Part shown: piece after piece, positions 17,906 through 26,124 of the stretch
Position numbering within the stretch: position 1 is the stretch's first letter
How the letters are laid out: each line of letters starts with the position of its first letter
Assembly (NCBI RefSeq): GCF_019443965.1
Contig: NZ_CP040814.1
Coordinates: forward strand, 2,604,001 to 2,668,000
Direction of reading: 5' to 3'
Source of the DNA: Salinibacterium sp. M195
Lineage (GTDB): Bacteria; Actinomycetota; Actinomycetes; Actinomycetales; Microbacteriaceae
Length of the DNA: 64,000 nt
Notes under the pieces: model-generated
What the model was told of the DNA's origin: nothing
Databases searched by the model: none
Seen by the model: the letters and a program-made list of their open reading frames with translations, nothing else
Made by a program: the position numbers and the translations under genes

Positions 17906-17931
17906 TAAGTCATTCGGATGCTAATGACTTA
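17906..17931. promoter_or_regulatory. Operator palindrome upstream of hpaE
   Basis: TAAGTCATT at 17906-17914 and AATGACTTA at 17923-17931 form a perfect 9-bp inverted repeat around CGGATGCT. On the minus strand the core reads TTAGCATCCGAA (17913-17924), which agrees at 10 of 12 bases with the operator-like site at 26007. It lies between hpaE and the MarR gene end, the expected place for autogenous MarR control of the operon. Confidence 0.7.
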
Positions 17932-17999
17932 CCTTAGCGAGTGATTCGAGCCCAAACAAGAGTTCAGGGCATCCGACCACCAAAAAATGCGATCGAACC

Positions 18000-18500
18000 C
18001 TAGTTTTTCGGCTCGACGCCCGCGGTGATAACCCGAAGCATCTCGGCGAGCTCCTCGCGCTTGGTCGGATCAACGGGGCCAGTGACGGCCTGCTCTTGAA
18101 GATTGAACGCGGGGAAGAGTGCGGTCATCAACTCACGCCCACGATCCGTGAGCTTCACGACAACGAGGCGACCATCGGTCTCGCTGCGCTGCCGCGTCAA
18201 CCAGCCGCGTCGCTCGAGCGTCGTGAGCACACCCGTGAGGGTCGCTTTGGAAAAACCGCCCTCGAGCGCGATCTGGCGAGTCTCTATCGGCTCCCAAATC
18301 CAGGTGACCCACAGCACGACGAACGCAGTCCACGAGAGGTTGTGCTCAGAAAGCACCGTGCGCTCGAAGTGGTTACGCACGGCATTCGCTGCCCGAAAGA
18401 GATTCGATGCAACAGCCATAGCGGAGTAGTCGAGCGGCAGGCCGCCGACCTTCTCTTGCACTTGGCGTTCAGTTTCAGTCAGTGTGTGTGGTCCGGCCAC
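18000..18500 (-). CDS. MarR-family transcriptional regulator (HpcR-like)
   Basis: A 166-residue winged-helix repressor: RQIALEGGFSKATLTGVLTTLERRGWLTRQRSETDGRLVVV-type recognition helix and wing lie at about residues 75-120. Families next to hpa/hpc genes (HpaR/HpcR) sense aromatic acids and repress the ring-cleavage operon. The gene lies between hpaE and the divergent P450. Palindromes of the same kind flank it on both sides, so it probably controls both directions. The start is GTG 18500. The ligand is inferred from neighbours only. Confidence 0.85.
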   Translation of the reverse strand: MAGPHTLTETERQVQEKVGGLPLDYSAMAVASNLFRAANAVRNHFERTVLSEHNLSWTAFVVLWVTWIWEPIETRQIALEGGFSKATLTGVLTTLERRGWLTRQRSETDGRLVVVKLTDRGRELMTALFPAFNLQEQAVTGPVDPTKREELAEMLRVITAGVEPKN

Positions 18501-18605
18501 GGAGGGTCCCCTCGCTCGCGTTTAGCTGCGGTTACTCTATCTAACCCCTGGCATTCATAAATTCTTTTGCACGCATCGTTCGCAGATACGTACTGGTGTG
18601 GCATA

Positions 18606-18623
18606 TTGTTTGTATCCAAACAA
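18606..18623. promoter_or_regulatory. Operator palindrome upstream of the P450 gene
   Basis: TTGTTTGTATCCAAACAA has perfect 7-bp arms around TATC and ends 16 bases before the P450 start. Its core TTTGTATCCAAA is the same motif as at 26007-26018 and 26079-26090 with the paired C/G swapped for T/A. The nearby MarR protein is the likely binder. Confidence 0.72.
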
Positions 18624-18639
18624 CCCACGGAGGATTGAG

Positions 18640-19893
18640 TTGACTTCAATGGCGAACGTCACCCTGGCAGACCTAGATCTGTTCGAGAATGGCACACCCT
18701 GGCACGTGTTCGACAAACTTCGAACTGATGCGCCGGTGCACTGGTCTGAAGAACCAGCTCCCAACCACGGCTTTTGGTCGCTCACCCGCTACCACGACAT
18801 TGTTTCCGTGCTCCGAGACACCGAAACGTTCTCGAGCGAGCGCGGCACAGTAAACCTTGAAGAACTCGATGCTGATCAGATCGAGGCTCGCAAGTCGATG
18901 CTCGAGACTGATGGTGTTCGTCACCGCGCACTCCGCCGCCTCATGCAGGGCGAGTTCACCCCGCGCGCTGTTGCCGGCTACGAGACCTTCCTGCGCGGCC
19001 TTACCGCCAGCACCCTCGACGCGGCCTTCGCTAACAAAGAATTCGAGTTCGTCGATCAAGTCGCGGCCGACTTCCCCATCCGGGTGCTCGCCAAGATGCT
19101 CGACGTGCCAGACACCGACATCTACAAGCTCATTGACTGGGGCAACCGGATGATCGGAAACGACGATCCGGAACACGCCGACGTACTGGCCAGCTCCGCC
19201 GAGAGTGAAGAGTTTCGCCTGCTACCGTTCCGCTCCCCCGCTGCCCGCGAGGTGTTCGAGTACGGCAACGACCTCGCCAATCAACGTCGCGGCAAAGACG
19301 GAACCGACCTCGTCTCACGGCTCGTCAACCAAACTCCTATGGACGGCGTAGAGCTCAGCGAGCGCGACTTCAACAGCTACTTCCTGCTGCTCGTCGTCGC
19401 TGGTAACGAGACCACACGCCACACCATTACTCACTCCATGAACTACCTCATGGACAACCCTGACCAGCTCGAGTTGTTGCAAGAAAAGCCTGAGCTCATC
19501 CCGTGGGCTGTTGAAGAGTTCTTGCGCATGGCCAGCCCGGTTTACCACTTCCGTCGCACCGCGACCAAGGACACCGAAATCAACGGTCAAGCCATCAAGG
19601 AAGGCCAGAAGGTCGTCACCTGGTTCGCTGCCGGCAACCGTGACCCCGAAGTTTTCGAGAATCCCTACACAATGGATGTCACGCGCAATCCCAACGAACA
19701 CATGGCTTTCGGCCGTGGCGGCCCGCACATGTGTCTCGGAAACTCTCTGGCCCGCCTAGAGATCCGTATTATGTTCGAGAACCTGTTGCCCCGCATCACG
19801 GGGATGACGAAGCTGGGCGAACCAGACCGTCTCCGCAGCAATTTTGTCAACGGAATCAAAAGACTCCCGGTACGCGTCGAATTAGCAAAGTAG
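18640..19893 (+). CDS. Cytochrome P450
   Basis: Soluble bacterial class I P450 of 417 residues. The I-helix oxygen-binding motif is AGNETT, ExxR occurs in VEEFLRMASP, and the heme ligand is Cys365 in FGRGGPHMCLG. The extra residue in that loop matches the FGxGGPHxCLG style of the CYP124/125/142 group rather than classical FGxGxHxCxG. GGAGGA at 18629-18634 lies five bases before TTG 18640, so I prefer that start; ATG 18649 is the alternative. The ferredoxin and reductase it needs are encoded in the divergent operon. It is followed four bases later by a PLP decarboxylase. The substrate is unknown, plausibly an aromatic compound entering the hpa route by hydroxylation or O-demethylation. Confidence 0.92.
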   Translation: MTSMANVTLADLDLFENGTPWHVFDKLRTDAPVHWSEEPAPNHGFWSLTRYHDIVSVLRDTETFSSERGTVNLEELDADQIEARKSMLETDGVRHRALRRLMQGEFTPRAVAGYETFLRGLTASTLDAAFANKEFEFVDQVAADFPIRVLAKMLDVPDTDIYKLIDWGNRMIGNDDPEHADVLASSAESEEFRLLPFRSPAAREVFEYGNDLANQRRGKDGTDLVSRLVNQTPMDGVELSERDFNSYFLLLVVAGNETTRHTITHSMNYLMDNPDQLELLQEKPELIPWAVEEFLRMASPVYHFRRTATKDTEINGQAIKEGQKVVTWFAAGNRDPEVFENPYTMDVTRNPNEHMAFGRGGPHMCLGNSLARLEIRIMFENLLPRITGMTKLGEPDRLRSNFVNGIKRLPVRVELAK

Positions 19894-19897
19894 GCAC

Positions 19898-21268
19898 ATG
19901 AGTGAAGTTCGGCCACAAGGCAGACCACACGCAGTATGGGGCGATGAAACTGAAGTAGTTCAGCTCGCCCTCGACTGGACCGCCAAACGGATGGTCCGCG
20001 AAACCGATCCCCTGTCGACCGCTCGGCCCGCGGCCGAGTTAGCGACAGAGGTCGGCGAAGCGATCCGACCAGAAGGAATCGGTGGCGCAGAAGCCTTGCG
20101 CATCTTCGATGAAATTCTGGAGCCGGCAACCCGCGCGCAAGATGACGCACTGAACCTTGCCTACATCGCGGCCGCGCCAACGCGAGCTGCGGTCGCATTC
20201 GATCTCGTCACGAGTGCTGCCAATATTTTCGGCGGCCTCTGGGAGTCGGGTGCCGGCGCAATTTTTGCCGAGAATCAAGCACTCGATTGGATCGTTGGCC
20301 TCCTCGAATGGCCAGAAACTGCCGGTGGCGCCTTCGTCTCGGGCGGCACCTCAGGCAACCTCTCAGCCCTCATGACGGCGCGAGAAACCGCCAAGACCCG
20401 TCGCGGCGGTCGCCCAGTCGACGGCTGGCAACTTGCCTGCACTACTAACGCTCACTCGTCGATCAACTCGGCCGCAAAAGCGCTCGATGTTGACGTCGTC
20501 GATGTGCCCATCGACGAGCGCGGACACATGACCGGGGCTGCTCTGCGAGCCGTGCTCGAAAAGTCACCCAACGTATTTGCCGTCGTGGCATCCGCTGGCA
20601 CGACGAATGAAGGCCTCGTCGACGATCTGGCTGACATCGCCGACGTCTGCGAAGAATTCGGCGTGTGGATGCACGTTGATGGCGCCTATGGCGGTGCGGG
20701 GCTCGCCGCCCCGAGCATCCGCCACATCTTCACCGGTATTGAACGGGCTGACAGCTTTATCGTCGACCCGCACAAGTGGCTCTTTGCGCCGTACGATTGC
20801 TGTGCTCTGGTCTACCGCGAGCCCAATTTGGCGCGAGCGGTGCACTCCCAGCACGCCAGCTATCTGGATGCCATTGATCGCAGCGAATCGAACCCGAGCG
20901 AAGTCGCCTTGCATCTGTCACGGCGCGTTCGTGGCTTGCCCCTGTGGTTCAGCCTGGCCACTCACGGCACCAACAAGTATCGGGATGCGATCGAAAGCTC
21001 GATAACGACGGCGCGCGAAGTCGCCCGTGCGATTGAGGCGACCGACTATCTCGAACTCGTTCGCGAGCCAGAACTGTCGGTGCTTCTGTTCGTGCGCAGT
21101 GGTTGGACAGCTCAGCAGTACTCGGAGTGGTCGAAGCAAGCAGCGCACGACGGAGTCATCCTGTGTGTGCCGACAACGTGGCGTGGCCAGAGCGTGCTGC
21201 GGCTCGCTTTTGTGAACCCCGACACCGAGACGCGCAAGGTGATGGCAGCCCTCGAAACGCTGCGCTAG
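19898..21268 (+). CDS. Group II PLP-dependent decarboxylase (aromatic amino acid decarboxylase-like)
   Basis: Fold-type I decarboxylase of 456 residues. FVSGGTSGNLSALMTAR binds the PLP phosphate, MHVDGAYGG holds the PLP-ring Asp, and DPHKWLFAPYDC holds the Schiff-base Lys. These are hallmarks of the family with aromatic-L-amino-acid, glutamate, histidine and diaminobutyrate decarboxylases. It is four bases after the P450 stop and surely co-transcribed. In this setting a tyrosine/DOPA-type substrate giving an amine is attractive, but aspartate or diaminobutyrate decarboxylation cannot be excluded. Confidence 0.82.
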   Translation: MSEVRPQGRPHAVWGDETEVVQLALDWTAKRMVRETDPLSTARPAAELATEVGEAIRPEGIGGAEALRIFDEILEPATRAQDDALNLAYIAAAPTRAAVAFDLVTSAANIFGGLWESGAGAIFAENQALDWIVGLLEWPETAGGAFVSGGTSGNLSALMTARETAKTRRGGRPVDGWQLACTTNAHSSINSAAKALDVDVVDVPIDERGHMTGAALRAVLEKSPNVFAVVASAGTTNEGLVDDLADIADVCEEFGVWMHVDGAYGGAGLAAPSIRHIFTGIERADSFIVDPHKWLFAPYDCCALVYREPNLARAVHSQHASYLDAIDRSESNPSEVALHLSRRVRGLPLWFSLATHGTNKYRDAIESSITTAREVARAIEATDYLELVREPELSVLLFVRSGWTAQQYSEWSKQAAHDGVILCVPTTWRGQSVLRLAFVNPDTETRKVMAALETLR

Positions 21269-21333
21269 CCTGCGCCTGGGGTAGCTTTAGGCCACGGTGA
21301 CGAAGCCGACCAGTGCACGAAGGGCGTGACGAG

Positions 21334-21669
21334 ATGAATTCGACAGTTTCTTTGACTGAGATGGCGGCCACAGAGTTAGCGAGTGCTGTTGCCTCCAACA
21401 ACGGGCGCAGCGCCGTGACCGTGTGCGGCGGACGCGACGCTCAACTTCGACAAACGTTGATGGCCCTGCGTGCCGGCGAAGGCCTCTCTGAGCACTCCAG
21501 CCCCGGCGAGGCAACATTGCAAGTTCTCCTTGGCCACGTCACGCTGCGCACAGCGGACGAGTCCTGGGAGGGCAAGCCTGGCGATCTGCTCCCCATCCCC
21601 ACCGAGGTTCACGCCCTGGATGCGCTCGAAGACTCTGCAATCCTGCTCACCGTCGTGAAAGCGCTGTAG
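21334..21669 (+). CDS. Cupin-domain protein
   Basis: A 111-residue single-domain cupin. The core reads MALRAGEGLSEHSSPGEATLQVLLGHVTL, then GKPGDLLPIPTEVHALDALEDSA, the two conserved cupin motifs. The first retains a His and a Glu that could bind metal, and the second retains a His. ATG 21334 has GAAGGG upstream; the frame extends seven codons from a GTG. It follows the decarboxylase by 65 bases and may be the third gene of that operon. The function is unknown. Confidence 0.75.
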   Translation: MNSTVSLTEMAATELASAVASNNGRSAVTVCGGRDAQLRQTLMALRAGEGLSEHSSPGEATLQVLLGHVTLRTADESWEGKPGDLLPIPTEVHALDALEDSAILLTVVKAL

Positions 21670-21706
21670 GCCCCTTCTCCATTCGCGTTCAGCAGGCGAC
21701 GACCCG

Positions 21707-22414
21707 CTAGCCGAGCTTGGCGACGCGGTCGAGGAAAGCATCCACGAGCGCCGCAGTGCGCTGGCCCGCTACCACTTCTTCAGCACGCGTCTGCGCCAGC
21801 ATGACCTCGGCGTTTTGACCATCGGCGGTCACTTCATCAATGCCGCCCTGATCGAGCCAACCCTGGAGGATCGCAGTGTTGAGTTCGGGGTGAAATTGCA
21901 CGGCAAGACTGCGGCCATACGTGAACGCTTGGGGTGCGACAGGATTGCGGGCGATCTCGACGGCGCCGTCTGGCATCGTCCACTGGTCGTAGTGAAACTG
22001 GAACCAGGGGCCGTTCGACACCAACGACGTGTCGTCGCTGTGAATCGCTGTCCACCCAATTTCGGCTTTCTGACCGCGCGCGACAGTGCCGCCGAGAGCG
22101 CGAGCAATCAGCTGGCCTCCGAAACAAATACCGAGTACCGGGATGTCCGCCTCGATGATGGCGCGCACCCACTCAAGCTCTGGCTGTAACCAGCGGCCGA
22201 TGCACGCGTCATCCCAGGCGCCCCACGGCGCCCCCATCGGAATCACGAGGTCATACTGCGACACATCCGGAAACTCAAAATCTACATTCGGGTTATCGAA
22301 GTTCTCTTCGGTGACAACCATGATTTCGTCGATCTCAAAGCCACGTTCCCGCAGGCGATCCCCCACTGGCCCGCTAGCGGTGACGTGATCATGTTGCACC
22401 AGGAGAGCTCTCAT
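21707..22414 (-). CDS. Class I glutamine amidotransferase-like hydrolase
   Basis: GATase1-fold protein of 235 residues with nucleophile Cys in LGICFGGQLIARALGG and His/Glu in AVQFHPELN. It lacks a fused synthetase domain, so it is a stand-alone hydrolase. In aniline catabolism a GS-like ligase (TdnQ/AtdA1) is paired with a GAT-like protein (TdnT/AtdA2) that removes the gamma-glutamyl group. Here it is divergent from a GS-like gene 110 bases away, which suggests the same logic. The start is ATG 22414 with AAAGGT upstream; the longer frame adds 15 unsupported codons. Confidence 0.82.
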   Translation of the reverse strand: MRALLVQHDHVTASGPVGDRLRERGFEIDEIMVVTEENFDNPNVDFEFPDVSQYDLVIPMGAPWGAWDDACIGRWLQPELEWVRAIIEADIPVLGICFGGQLIARALGGTVARGQKAEIGWTAIHSDDTSLVSNGPWFQFHYDQWTMPDGAVEIARNPVAPQAFTYGRSLAVQFHPELNTAILQGWLDQGGIDEVTADGQNAEVMLAQTRAEEVVAGQRTAALVDAFLDRVAKLG

Positions 22415-22472
22415 CTGTGTACCTTTCAGGTAAATTTCTGGCGATGAGTGGACAGCCACACCGCTGTGTGCC

Positions 22473-22507
22473 TTAGTATCGCACTAATCGTTCAGTGCCG
22501 AACGATT
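22473..22507. promoter_or_regulatory. Two adjoining palindromes in the GAT/GS divergent promoter
   Basis: TTAGT-ATCGC-ACTAA at 22473-22487 is a perfect 5-bp inverted repeat, and AATCGTTC (22486-22493) with GAACGATT (22500-22507) is a perfect 8-bp one. Both lie in the 110-base gap between the divergent GATase and GS-like genes, 18-50 bases before the GS-like start. They are probable regulator sites; the protein that binds them is not identifiable. Confidence 0.6.
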
Positions 22508-22524
22508 TATTTTTCGGAGGAAGA

Positions 22525-23871
22525 ATGACTCTCGACATAGCAGCACTTCAAGCAGACTTGCAGGCAAAAGGGATCGATGTTCTGCGCCTGATTTTCCCGG
22601 ATGTGCTGGGAATCACCCGCTCAAAAGATCTCCTCGTTAGCCAATTGCATCGCACGAAGTCCCCGCTGTTCTGCCAAGGCGTGTGGGTTACCACGACCGG
22701 TGGTGATGTGCTCGACGGAAACGACATCATGTCATCCGGCCTTCCCGACCTCCTCACGCAAATCGACCCCGAAACACTCACGATGATGCCGTGGGAGCCC
22801 GGTGTCGCCCTCATCATCGGCGATGCATTCAACCCCGACCACAGCGTCAGTGACGTTGCGCCCCGCTCGGTACTTCAGAACGTCATCGCCGAATACGCTG
22901 CCCTCGGCCTCACGCCAACAGTCGGACCTGAACTCGAGTTCTACATTGCCAACTACGACGAAGAAACTGGCTGGAGCCGAAGCCTCAGCCGCACCGGTCG
23001 CGTCTACACCACCGGCGAACACGTCGACCCCGGCGGGCAATTCCTCAACCTCATGCGCATGCTCGACGGCATGGACATCGGTGTCTTCGCCGGCAATCAC
23101 GAATTCAGCCCATCGCAGTACGAAATCAACCTCTGGCACAGCGAAGCGCTCAATGCCGCCGACCGCACCTTCCTCTTCAAGACCGCCGTGCGCGACATCG
23201 TCGCCCGCACCGGCAAGCACGCCCTATTCGTGGGCAAGCCCTGGGACGACGAAGGCGGCAGCGGGTTCCACCTGCACTTCTCCGTCGTCGACGAAGACGG
23301 CAATAACATCATGTCGGATGGCGGTGCTGGGCTCTCAGAGACGGCCAGCCACATGATCGGCGGGATCCTCGCCCACGCTGGTGCCCTCGCGGCGCTCTCC
23401 AACCCCACTGTGAACGCCTACAAGCGCCTCGGCCCAGACACTCTCGCTCCGTACCGCGCCAACTGGGGCCATGACAACCGCAGCGCGATGCTGCGGGTAC
23501 CGCCGGAGCGCGGCGCTGGCACGCGATTGGAAGTTCGCCTCGGCGACCCGGCAGCAAACCCTTACCTGTTGATCGCATCCACTCTGGCTGCGGGGCTCGA
23601 CGGCATCAAGCGCAAGCTCACCGCGCCCGCAGCCGTCGAGGGCTGGGCCTACGCAGACGAGTCAGCCGCAATCCTGCCCATGACCCTCACTGCCGCTCTC
23701 GACGCCTTAGACGCCGACACAGTGATGCGCGAAACGATGGGCAGCACGGTCATCGATGTCTTCACTGTGCTGAAGCGGGATGAAGTGGCGCGCTACGAAG
23801 ACTCCGTCTCAGACAAGACGACGCGCGATATTAGCCAGTGGGAGATCGACGAATACTTCGCTGACTACTAA
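22525..23871 (+). CDS. Glutamine-synthetase-like gamma-glutamyl-amine ligase
   Basis: GS-fold ATP-dependent ligase of 448 residues that joins glutamate to ammonia or, in the PuuA/GlnA3/GlnA4/TdnQ branches, to an amine. VGPELEFYI carries the first metal Glu, GNHEFSPSQYEINL the second cluster, GSGFHLHFSV the ATP/metal His, and RANWGHDNRSAMLRVP the glutamate/ATP-binding Arg. It is not the housekeeping GlnA: the amine-site region differs and the context is catabolic. CGGAGGA lies directly before ATG 22525. It is divergent from a GAT-like hydrolase and close to a P450, a decarboxylase and a ring-cleavage operon. The likely substrate is an amine of that pathway. Confidence 0.8.
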   Translation: MTLDIAALQADLQAKGIDVLRLIFPDVLGITRSKDLLVSQLHRTKSPLFCQGVWVTTTGGDVLDGNDIMSSGLPDLLTQIDPETLTMMPWEPGVALIIGDAFNPDHSVSDVAPRSVLQNVIAEYAALGLTPTVGPELEFYIANYDEETGWSRSLSRTGRVYTTGEHVDPGGQFLNLMRMLDGMDIGVFAGNHEFSPSQYEINLWHSEALNAADRTFLFKTAVRDIVARTGKHALFVGKPWDDEGGSGFHLHFSVVDEDGNNIMSDGGAGLSETASHMIGGILAHAGALAALSNPTVNAYKRLGPDTLAPYRANWGHDNRSAMLRVPPERGAGTRLEVRLGDPAANPYLLIASTLAAGLDGIKRKLTAPAAVEGWAYADESAAILPMTLTAALDALDADTVMRETMGSTVIDVFTVLKRDEVARYEDSVSDKTTRDISQWEIDEYFADY

Positions 23872-23944
23872 ACCGCGCAAGCCTGTGGATGCCTCTGGCG
23901 CTGACTCTTGACAGAGTGTCAGTGGCCGGGGGCACACTAGTTTT

Positions 23945-24529
23945 ATGACCAACATCGCGTTATTTCATTCAGTTCTTGGCGCGCGCCCCGGCTTTCACGA
24001 TGCTGCAGAACGACTGCGTGCCGAGGGGCACGAGGTCACTGCTGTCGATCAGTACGATGGCCGCACCTTCGACTCCTACGACGAAGCGAGCGCGTTCGCC
24101 GAAGACATTGGCTACCCGGCGCTGATGGCTATCGCCGCGCAGGCCGTCGGGCACTTGCCCGATGGCTTCATTACGGCAGGGTTCTCCAACGGCGGAGGAA
24201 TGGCCGAATATGTGGCAACCCAACGGAACGTCGCTGGAGTTCTCATGTTTTCGGGTGCGTTAGACCTGTCGATGCTTGGCGTCGCCGCCTGGCCCGCCGG
24301 TGTTCCCGCTCAGATTCACTACGCGCTCGATGACCCGTTCCGCAGCCAAGCAGAGATTGATGCGGTCACGCAATTGGTGCGCGCGGCGGGAGCGTCAGTC
24401 GACGTGTTCGACTACCCGGGTGCCGGCCACTTGTTTACCGATAGCTCGCTGCCCGCTGAGTTTGACGCCGAATCCACCGAACTGCTCTGGTCGCGTGTTC
24501 TCCCATTTTGCGCGTCGCCTCCGGCGTAG
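23945..24529 (+). CDS. Dienelactone hydrolase family alpha/beta-hydrolase
   Basis: A 194-residue alpha/beta-hydrolase. The nucleophile elbow is GFSNGGG, with Ser where true dienelactone hydrolases have Cys; Asp in YALDDPF and His in GAGHLF complete a triad. The N-terminal region is shorter than in classical hydrolases. It lies 73 bases after the GS-like gene in the same direction and ends against a convergent kinase gene. The catabolic setting suggests an ester or lactone substrate, which is unproven. Confidence 0.75.
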   Translation: MTNIALFHSVLGARPGFHDAAERLRAEGHEVTAVDQYDGRTFDSYDEASAFAEDIGYPALMAIAAQAVGHLPDGFITAGFSNGGGMAEYVATQRNVAGVLMFSGALDLSMLGVAAWPAGVPAQIHYALDDPFRSQAEIDAVTQLVRAAGASVDVFDYPGAGHLFTDSSLPAEFDAESTELLWSRVLPFCASPPA

Positions 24530-24532
24530 CGT

Positions 24533-25042
24533 TCACTCCGCTGGAACGACGTCTAGCCCGCGAGCGATACGCTCAACAGCCGCGACGACATCCGCCAATG
24601 GAGCCGACGTGTCAATCACGTGAGTTGCTCCAGCTCGCAGTACGGGTTCGACGTCGCGAATTTCTTGCTCGACCTTTAACCGCTCGGCAGGTGACTTCCC
24701 ATAGTCACTTGAGATGCGGTTTCGAAGCCTCTCGAGGATTACGGCCCGCGGTGCTGTGAGGAGAACAACAGCATCAAAGCGGTGATAGAGCTGGCCCTGA
24801 TTTGCCACTGTGCCCTGCACCACCAATGGTCGATCACGTTGCCGGTCGAGCATCGCTGTCACCAGGGGGATGCTCCACAGGGGCTCACCGTCGACATCGT
24901 CAATCCAGTTTCCCTCGTCGGTATCGACAGCGTTGATCCCGCGCTGATTGAGCGCAGCCAACACGGTCGACTTGCCGACGCCAGACATTCCCGTCACCAG
25001 CACGACCCTCGCGAACCCGGCCGTCATACGTTCTGCGGTCAT
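24533..25042 (-). CDS. P-loop nucleotide kinase-like ATPase
   Basis: A 169-residue AAA/shikimate-kinase-like P-loop protein. The Walker A motif is VTGMSGVGKSTVL, followed by AVDTDEGNW in the substrate region and a LID-like Arg-rich stretch (RLRNRISSDYGKSPAERL). Small proteins of this kind are annotated as broad-specificity kinases in actinobacteria. ATG 25042 is used; an internal ATG at 25027 is also possible. It runs convergent to the dienelactone-hydrolase-like gene with only three bases between stops. The substrate is not known. Confidence 0.7.
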   Translation of the reverse strand: MTAERMTAGFARVVLVTGMSGVGKSTVLAALNQRGINAVDTDEGNWIDDVDGEPLWSIPLVTAMLDRQRDRPLVVQGTVANQGQLYHRFDAVVLLTAPRAVILERLRNRISSDYGKSPAERLKVEQEIRDVEPVLRAGATHVIDTSAPLADVVAAVERIARGLDVVPAE

Positions 25043-25124
25043 GCGCACAGTCTCCCAGACAACGAGAGACCACGCTGGAAGATCCGCTCAGCGGTAGGGT
25101 CGCGAAAGCCATCGGGGTACAGAA

Positions 25125-25153
25125 AAGCCCCGACGAGAGCTTCGCCGGGGCTT
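25125..25153 (-). terminator. Rho-independent terminator of the ADC-family gene
   Basis: AAGCCCCG (25125-25132) and CGGGGCTT (25146-25153) form an 8-bp stem with a 13-base loop. On the minus strand it is followed by TTTTC, 20 bases after the acetoacetate-decarboxylase-family stop codon. Confidence 0.8.
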
Positions 25154-25172
25154 CTTCGTGAGCGAGAACTGT

Positions 25173-25982
25173 TTAGATCGCGTTCGAGCGGTCTTCCACG
25201 AGCTCGCCACCGTTGAAGGTGACACCGATTTCGCGGTAGTAGCCGCCGAGAATCTCCTGCACGGGCAGAATCGAGTGCAGTTCATCCCACTGTGAGTCGC
25301 CTAAGTGCAGCTCGGCGTCGCCCTTCCAGGTCTCGCCAATCTCAACATCAGTGCCGCCCATGGTGATGAGCTGGTCGAGTGACATTCCGGCATCTTTGCT
25401 GATGGATGGCATGAAACGGCTGTGCAACATTTTGTGGCCGTTGACGAACCCGTTACTCTCGGCAAGCTCACGCAACGTGACGACCGCCGAAGCAAGACGG
25501 TGGTCGTAGGCAGCGATGGAAGCGCCGAACTGGCCGCCGTTCTCGAGCTTGGGAGTTGCCTTGCCCGCGTTGAACACACGAGTAACAGCAATGTTGCCGA
25601 GCTTCTTGGGGTAGCCCTGGAACCAACCACGGCCGATTGCGAAGTCTTTGTTGACCCAGATGGCGACACAGCGGCTGTACACGGTTCCCTTGAAAGAACA
25701 ACGCACCACCATGAACGCCTCGAGGTACTGAGCGCGCACCGGGTCGAGCAGTTCGAGGCCACCGGTGCTGCACGACTGCCAATCGGCCCAGACTATGGCA
25801 ACGGCGCCTGGTTGCTCGGGAGCGAGGTCAATATCGTCGGGGAGGATCGCACGTACGTTGGATGGATCGGTCAGATACTCGACGGTGAGTAGCGTTCCCG
25901 AGTAGTACCAGGGCATCTTCGGCACGAGCGAACTTGACCCTTGTGGAGTGAGTGGAGGCAGAAATCCTTTGAGTTCGGTCAT
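25173..25982 (-). CDS. Acetoacetate decarboxylase family protein
   Basis: A 269-residue ADC-fold protein. The Schiff-base Lys pair is present in WFQGYPKKLG, after the conserved VAIWVNKDFAIGRG. The superfamily includes acetoacetate decarboxylase and enzymes with aldolase, hydratase or dehydratase activity on pyruvoyl compounds (for example MppR), so decarboxylation is not assured. It is divergent from an APC permease, and two copies of the TTCGTATCCGAA motif shared with the P450 and hpaE promoters lie between them. This ties it to the aromatic/amine catabolic regulon, perhaps acting on ring-cleavage products. Confidence 0.8.
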   Translation of the reverse strand: MTELKGFLPPLTPQGSSSLVPKMPWYYSGTLLTVEYLTDPSNVRAILPDDIDLAPEQPGAVAIVWADWQSCSTGGLELLDPVRAQYLEAFMVVRCSFKGTVYSRCVAIWVNKDFAIGRGWFQGYPKKLGNIAVTRVFNAGKATPKLENGGQFGASIAAYDHRLASAVVTLRELAESNGFVNGHKMLHSRFMPSISKDAGMSLDQLITMGGTDVEIGETWKGDAELHLGDSQWDELHSILPVQEILGGYYREIGVTFNGGELVEDRSNAI

Positions 25983-26006
25983 GCGCCAGAGTGTAGCCCA
26001 AAACGG

Positions 26007-26018
26007 TTCGTATCCGAA
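26007..26018. promoter_or_regulatory. Operator-like palindrome near the ADC-family start
   Basis: TTCGTATCCGAA has 4-bp arms around TATC and lies 25 bases upstream of the ADC-family ATG. The same motif occurs at 26079-26090 (11 of 12), 18609-18620 and 17913-17924. Confidence 0.65.
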
Positions 26019-26078
26019 TGAATTTCTGAAATCGCTTGACTAAGTCACCCTGTCTTCGCCATTGTTTAACCCAACTCG

Positions 26079-26090
26079 TTCGGATACGGA
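26079..26090. promoter_or_regulatory. Operator-like site upstream of the APC permease
   Basis: TTCGGATACGGA, read on the minus strand as TCCGTATCCGAA, is a one-base variant of the 26007 site in the opposite orientation. It lies 34 bases before the permease ATG. TTGACT at 26036-26041 is a plausible -35 element between the two sites. Confidence 0.6.
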
Positions 26091-26124
26091 TGAACTGATA
26101 TTGAACTCAATGAGGAGTTTCACC

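Noticed and set aside
16603..17937. 444-codon open frame opposite hpaE
   Set aside because: Antisense to a clear aldehyde dehydrogenase; Arg/Gly/Glu-rich composition typical of shadow frames.
18000..23871. Biosynthetic cluster for a natural product (P450, decarboxylase, GS-like)
   Set aside because: No synthase, NRPS or PKS genes are present, and the neighbours are ring-cleavage and uptake genes, so catabolism fits better.
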